Of a stretch of DNA of 17,992 nucleotides, positions 14,495 to 17,992 are shown one piece after another. The stretch comes from Desulfobacterales bacterium (GTDB lineage: Bacteria; Desulfobacterota; Desulfobacteria; Desulfobacterales; C00003106): positions 1 to 17,992 of the forward strand of contig DAOVGD010000098.1 of NCBI GenBank assembly GCA_030672555.1, written 5' to 3'. The stretch's first letter is position 1. Each line of letters starts with the position of its first letter. A program made the position numbers and the translations under genes. A model generated the notes under the pieces. The model searched no databases and was not told the origin of the DNA. It was given only the letters and a program-made list of their open reading frames with translations.

Positions 14495-14522
14495 CTATAC
14501 TATTCTTGAGTCAATAGTATAG
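14495..14522 (-). terminator. Perfect 10-bp stem-loop after the TIKI-like gene
   Basis: CTATACTATT (14495-14504) and AATAGTATAG (14513-14522) form a perfect 10-bp stem with an 8-base loop, starting 16 bases after the stop codon of the - strand gene. Position and symmetry suggest an RNA 3' end structure. It is AT-rich and no U-run follows on the - strand, so it may stabilise the 3' end or be a protein-binding dyad rather than a classical terminator. Confidence 0.4.
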
Positions 14523-14538
14523 AGGAGAAGCATAAAAA

Positions 14539-16485
14539 TCACCAAATATACTCATGAGCCATTTCTCTCTTATCCTTTCCCATCAGGATGTGAAACACGC
14601 GGATCTTTTTAAGCCTTATAGGGGAAAGCTGTCCAATAGGTATATAAACTATCTGCTTTCCCCACCGAGCAGCTATCTGTTTAAGAAAAGATCGTGGAGG
14701 AGTCGTCGCAACATATACTACGTACTTTCCCAGGCTGTAATCAAGCCCGGCCAAGAGGAGTTTTTCGGCCTTTGTCCTGGCAAAGTAATAATCCGGATCG
14801 GTCCAGATGTCTGTCATGCGAAGTGGAGGATAACTGAGAAGGAATCCGCCATAGGAACATCGGCATATCCCTGGACCCACAACATGGTCCCAAGGACTGG
14901 TTGAATAAAATGCCATATCCGATTCCTGGTCGTGCTCTCCTAACCAGGTCATTGTATAAGGAAAACTTTTATTCTCCTTGTCTTCATCATAGATTATCAG
15001 CACAGACCCGACCCCACCTTTTATCCGCGAAAACTCTTTTACGTAGATTCGCCCTTCATACATGTGGCGCACTGTCTCGCGTATGTCGATCCCGTCCAGA
15101 ATAGTTGTCTCAAAGGGGAGCGTTTTGGTATGTTCTTCAGAAAGGAGCAATCCGCCCTTTGTCTTGAGAAATTTACCAAAATCCTCGATTACGATATCTT
15201 CAACCGGATACGAACATATATTTGGATCGGAAAAACCCTCTAACCATTCGCCGGCCCTTTGTTCTTTTAGGCGTCTTTTTTTGGGGACAGAGACAGGATG
15301 TCGCTTGATCCTGGGGATACGGCGTCGTATCCTGATCTTTCGGGTATTCAACCAGAGGTCTTCGCCTTTGATTCGTATGGTGGCAAGCTCCGAGTCCTCG
15401 CACTGCCAAGGATAAAATGACCCAAGGCGCCATAGCGCGTAGGAAAAATTATCATCAGCGCATCCTCGGGCCGATGTTATGAGCTGGTAAAAATCGGGAA
15501 GGAGGCTCCCCTCTAACAGTGCATAATTCCGGCAGAATCGAAAGAATGTCCGCTTCTGCCATCGTTCTACCGACTCGCCGGTCTCCTGATGATAATGCCG
15601 GGCAGCCTCCTCGAAAAGGTAATAATGAATTTTTTGCCGGTCCAGAGGTTCCATACCTGTTTTGCAAGCAACTCGCCGGACTGAGACGTCCAGGACCTCT
15701 TCTTCGGTCATGTTCTCCTTTCCTCCGGAAAGTAGCTCAAGGACTCCGTATCTTCTGCGTAATGTGCAACGGGTCTGATCCGGAACTTCCGGCAGACTCG
15801 TGCGTCTATATTCGTATACAGCAGAAAGAAAAGGATATTCCGACAAGACTTCCGGAAGAGATTCAGGATGAAGGTTAAAAAGCCCTATGCCAAGGCGTTT
15901 CACCTTTCCAAGAGGGATGGTTTGAGGTGTATCAAATGCGTTCCTGACTCCGTCAAGATGTGCCATCCCGCAGACAAAAAAAATTTTCTTATAAGATCCG
16001 GCAAGTTGTTGTAGCTCGTACGCCATGCCGAGTTCCCGCCTTTTATCTTCGATCCCCTTAACAGGACCGGCAAGACGGCGAAAGGTATCGTAATATGTCT
16101 TCACTCCCAACCGATGCACAGAATAGGTATCCGGGACAGGCTCACGGTACTGTGGGTATTCATCAATGTCCGGGTCTATATAAAAAACGGGAATGCCGGC
16201 CTCAAGGCCGCAACGGACCGCCTCGCACATAGGGTCTGCAGGTTCGATCGGGAGATAGACCACATCCCCCTTTTTGGTCTGATAGCAGACAATAGAAACA
16301 GCAGGGAGCCTTTTCACTCCAGCCTCAATGTATGACCTGAGTGTGGCCGGAAGTTCTACGGCTATTGCATCGGGGGATAATGTTTTAAAGGAACGCCAGG
16401 CCGCCTCGGCAAATTCCATCTTATAATGAACAATCGGCAGGGCGTAGATAGGACCGAACTGAATTAGAGGTTCTTGGTTTTCCAT
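14539..16485 (-). CDS. Uncharacterised two-part protein with N-terminal TraB/TIKI-like domain, 648 residues
   Basis: The first ~205 residues follow the TraB/PrgY/TIKI pattern: a hydrophobic strand with LPIVH (His20), PDAIAVELPAT (Glu44), IEPAD (81-84), EAGIPVFYID, DKRRELGMAYEL (148-158) and VCGMAHLDGV (His176), the last matching the family's G-x-x-H-L-x-G signature. TIKI members are metal-dependent proteases and TraB/PrgY acts on pheromone signalling; other members have no known function. Residues 205-380 are helical. A very basic stretch follows (382-409), then a C-terminal alpha/beta region (about 425-648) with SVLIIYDEDKENK, WDHVVGPGICRCSYGGF and YVVYVATTPPRS that I cannot assign. There is no signal peptide or membrane helix, so it is cytoplasmic. 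ATG 16485 has no clear ribosome binding site. It stands alone between inverted repeats. Confidence 0.75.
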   Translation of the reverse strand: MENQEPLIQFGPIYALPIVHYKMEFAEAAWRSFKTLSPDAIAVELPATLRSYIEAGVKRLPAVSIVCYQTKKGDVVYLPIEPADPMCEAVRCGLEAGIPVFYIDPDIDEYPQYREPVPDTYSVHRLGVKTYYDTFRRLAGPVKGIEDKRRELGMAYELQQLAGSYKKIFFVCGMAHLDGVRNAFDTPQTIPLGKVKRLGIGLFNLHPESLPEVLSEYPFLSAVYEYRRTSLPEVPDQTRCTLRRRYGVLELLSGGKENMTEEEVLDVSVRRVACKTGMEPLDRQKIHYYLFEEAARHYHQETGESVERWQKRTFFRFCRNYALLEGSLLPDFYQLITSARGCADDNFSYALWRLGSFYPWQCEDSELATIRIKGEDLWLNTRKIRIRRRIPRIKRHPVSVPKKRRLKEQRAGEWLEGFSDPNICSYPVEDIVIEDFGKFLKTKGGLLLSEEHTKTLPFETTILDGIDIRETVRHMYEGRIYVKEFSRIKGGVGSVLIIYDEDKENKSFPYTMTWLGEHDQESDMAFYSTSPWDHVVGPGICRCSYGGFLLSYPPLRMTDIWTDPDYYFARTKAEKLLLAGLDYSLGKYVVYVATTPPRSFLKQIAARWGKQIVYIPIGQLSPIRLKKIRVFHILMGKDKREMAHEYIW

Positions 16486-16530
16486 AGAGACTTACAGAAA
16501 AAGATATTAAGCCGCAACGTAATGACGAGG

Positions 16531-16728
16531 AATCATAAAATTCGAAATCCGAAGCACGAAACCCTAAACAAATTCGAATCACCAAAACTCAAAATTCGAA
16601 ACAACATGATTGGCAAGCTTGTACTCTTGATTCGCAAGCAAGCAAGTAATATGGTACGGCGCAAGGCTGAATAACGTTTTGAAAATTTAATATTTGAATT
16701 TAGGATTTGTTTCGAATTTCGATATTCG
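16531..16728. repeat. Composite nomadic repeat, right copy (inverted relative to 14317-14469)
   Basis: The inner part (16531-16605) and outer part (16676-16728) are the reverse-complement counterparts of the left copy at 14317-14469. Between them sit about 70 unrelated bases (16606-16675) with short GCAAGCAAGCAAG repeats, longer than the matching gap in the left copy. It starts 46 bases upstream of the TIKI-like gene, so that gene's promoter must overlap or be supplied by the repeat. I see no gene in 16486-16804. Confidence 0.75.
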
Positions 16729-16748
16729 AATTTCGAATTTTTTCAAAA

Positions 16749-16800
16749 CCTCAAGCGTAGCGGTCCTCAAGGCCGTAGGCCGCTCCTCAAGCAAAGCGAA
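16749..16800. repeat. Three-fold CCTCAAG repeat with internal hairpin
   Basis: CCTCAAG begins at 16749, 16765 and 16785, each time followed by a short GC-rich word (CGTAGCGGT, GCCGTAGGCCGCT, CAAAGCGAA). AGCGG (16759-16763) and CCGCT (16780-16784) can pair, with GGCC/GGCC inside. It lies just after the stop codon of the purine gene on the - strand, so it may form a hairpin at that transcript's 3' end. A T-rich stretch follows further on. Confidence 0.5.
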
Positions 16801-16804
16801 CCTT

Positions 16805-17992
16805 TTAATGTTTAAACGCACGCTGACCGGTAAATACCATCGTCACCTTTGGGGATGCCTCGTTGCACGCCTGAATCGATTCAAAATCCCTTAATGAACC
16901 CCCGGGATGTACGATTGCCGAAATCCCCTCTTTAATGGCTACATCCACTCCGTCACGAAAAGGGAAGAAGGCATCTGAAACCATGGTGGCTCCGATCAGC
17001 CCTGCCTTGGCTACCTCTGTCTCCTGGTCAATGGCCTCCTTATCACCCATCGGCCTTTTACCGTCGGCGATCTCCATCTCCAGGGTTTTGTACGGTATCT
17101 GAAACCGGTCGTAACACAGGGTATCTTTGTACTTTGTATACGCCTTGTAAATAGCGATCTCAGCAACACCTACCCGGTCCTGTTCTCCGGTCCCGATCCC
17201 TACTGTCACCCCATCTTTGACATAGAGGACCGAATTGGAAGTAACCCCCTGTTCCACGGACCATCCAAAGAGCATATCCAAATATTCCTTTTCCGTCGGC
17301 TCCCTTTTGATCCCGTACGTCTTCCCCTTATAAGTGGTCTCCGCTATCTTAAAATCCTCCTTGGATCGTATTCGATTGTGAGGGGATTGCTGGACAATTA
17401 GGCCGCCGTCCATTAACGATTTAAAATCGACAAAACGCATTTGGCTATACTCTTGGAGACGATCTATCCTTGCAATCCGGACGATGCGGAGGTTTTTACT
17501 TTTCTTCAAAATCTCTACCGTCCCCTCTTCATAGTCAGGAGCTGCCACCACTTCTAAGTAATTTTCACCGATCAATTCAGCAGTCTCAATATCAAGGGCC
17601 CGGTTAAAAACAACGCATCCTCCGAAGGCTGCGATGCGATCAGCGCGGTTTGCCCGGGCGTAGGCCTTGGCCAAACCGTCGGCAGAAGCTACACCACAAG
17701 GGTTGTTGTGTTTGAGTATAACAGCGGTCGGCTCACTCATCAGGTACTTCATGACATTCAGGCCATTGTCGATATCGGTAAGATTTGTCTTCCCGGGGTG
17801 TTTTCCTGCCTGAATCATGTCTGCCTCGCTAATAGCGCTCACCAGCCCTTTACCAGGGTCAATGAACTGACACTTCCCAAGAACCAGATTCCCATTGACC
17901 AGCATATACAGAGCTGCCTCCTGTCCTGGATTTTCTCCGTACCTGAGCCCCTTTTCCACCAGCTCTCCTGACGCAGAATCAGGAATTTTCCA
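16805..17992 (-). CDS. purH: AICAR transformylase domain protein (PurH-type), cut by window end
   Basis: This enzyme adds the last formyl carbon to AICAR in purine synthesis. The frame is open to the window edge, so the start is not visible; 395 residues can be read. Family landmarks are GLRYGENPGQEAALY, the catalytic LKHNNPCGVAS (Lys-His pair), FGGCVVFNRALD, SNSVLYVKDGVTVGIGTGEQDR, MVSDAFFPFRDGVD, HPGGSLRD and a C-terminal FTGQRAFKH. Compared with E. coli PurH there are about 45 extra residues between the VGIGTGEQDR strand region and SDAFFPF. Whether an IMP cyclohydrolase domain precedes it cannot be seen, so the bifunctional symbol is provisional. A GTG at 17959 is in frame, but the upstream codons look like family sequence. 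Confidence 0.88.
   Translation of the reverse strand, partial: WKIPDSASGELVEKGLRYGENPGQEAALYMLVNGNLVLGKCQFIDPGKGLVSAISEADMIQAGKHPGKTNLTDIDNGLNVMKYLMSEPTAVILKHNNPCGVASADGLAKAYARANRADRIAAFGGCVVFNRALDIETAELIGENYLEVVAAPDYEEGTVEILKKSKNLRIVRIARIDRLQEYSQMRFVDFKSLMDGGLIVQQSPHNRIRSKEDFKIAETTYKGKTYGIKREPTEKEYLDMLFGWSVEQGVTSNSVLYVKDGVTVGIGTGEQDRVGVAEIAIYKAYTKYKDTLCYDRFQIPYKTLEMEIADGKRPMGDKEAIDQETEVAKAGLIGATMVSDAFFPFRDGVDVAIKEGISAIVHPGGSLRDFESIQACNEASPKVTMVFTGQRAFKH

Noticed and set aside
14495..14522. A strong intrinsic terminator
   Set aside because: The stem is perfect but AT-rich and no U-run follows on the - strand, so only a low-confidence 3' structure is claimed.
16749..16800. A short CRISPR-like array
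   Set aside because: The repeated word is only 7 bases and the spacers are 9-13 bases; no cas genes are present.

Overview
The window looks like chromosomal DNA of a Gram-negative anaerobe of the Desulfobacterota (former Deltaproteobacteria). This rests on gene families and gene order: a selenocysteine elongation factor SelB, a DUF2333 protein, an RNase G/E gene followed by HPr, enzyme I and smpB, a CGGC-type cysteine-rich protein, a REP-associated tyrosine transposase tail, and abundant nomadic intergenic repeats. No marker gene fixes the lineage more closely, so this is an inference.

Layout. Bases 1-720 hold the C-terminal part of a REP-associated transposase and, just downstream, a 196-bp inverted-repeat-bounded (MITE-like) element carrying only a diverged tail of a second transposase. 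Bases 784-2739 (+) hold a CGGC-type metal-binding protein and a 14-helix DHA2-type drug exporter, separated and followed by REP-like inverted repeats. Bases 2845-6862 (-) form one tightly packed operon, transcribed rng > ptsH > ptsI > smpB. After a 490-bp intergenic region with a palindromic repeat comes a + strand operon at 7354-10566: a 56-residue membrane protein, selB and a DUF2333 membrane-anchored protein. Bases 10567-11542 hold a doubtful small ORF (+) and an unrecognised 146-residue protein (-). Bases 11543-14282 (-) encode PdxA and RecJ with overlapping reading frames. Bases 14539-16485 (-) encode a 648-residue protein whose N-terminal half has TraB/TIKI-type motifs and whose C-terminal half I cannot assign. 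This gene lies between two inverted copies of a composite repeat. The window ends inside an AICAR transformylase (PurH-type) gene on the - strand.

How the genes fit together. The rng-ptsH-ptsI-smpB operon links RNA turnover and ribosome rescue to a phosphotransfer pair with no sugar permease in view, which suggests a regulatory rather than transport PTS. The SelB operon implies that the organism makes selenoproteins, although selA, selC and selD are not in the window. PdxA (vitamin B6), RecJ (DNA repair) and the AICAR transformylase (purines) are housekeeping genes.

The most interesting items are the repeat-flanked TIKI-like gene, the small membrane protein translationally coupled to selB with a palindromic leader, the CGGC-family protein that lacks the CGGC motif, the MITE-like transposase derivative, and an insertion in the AICAR transformylase domain.
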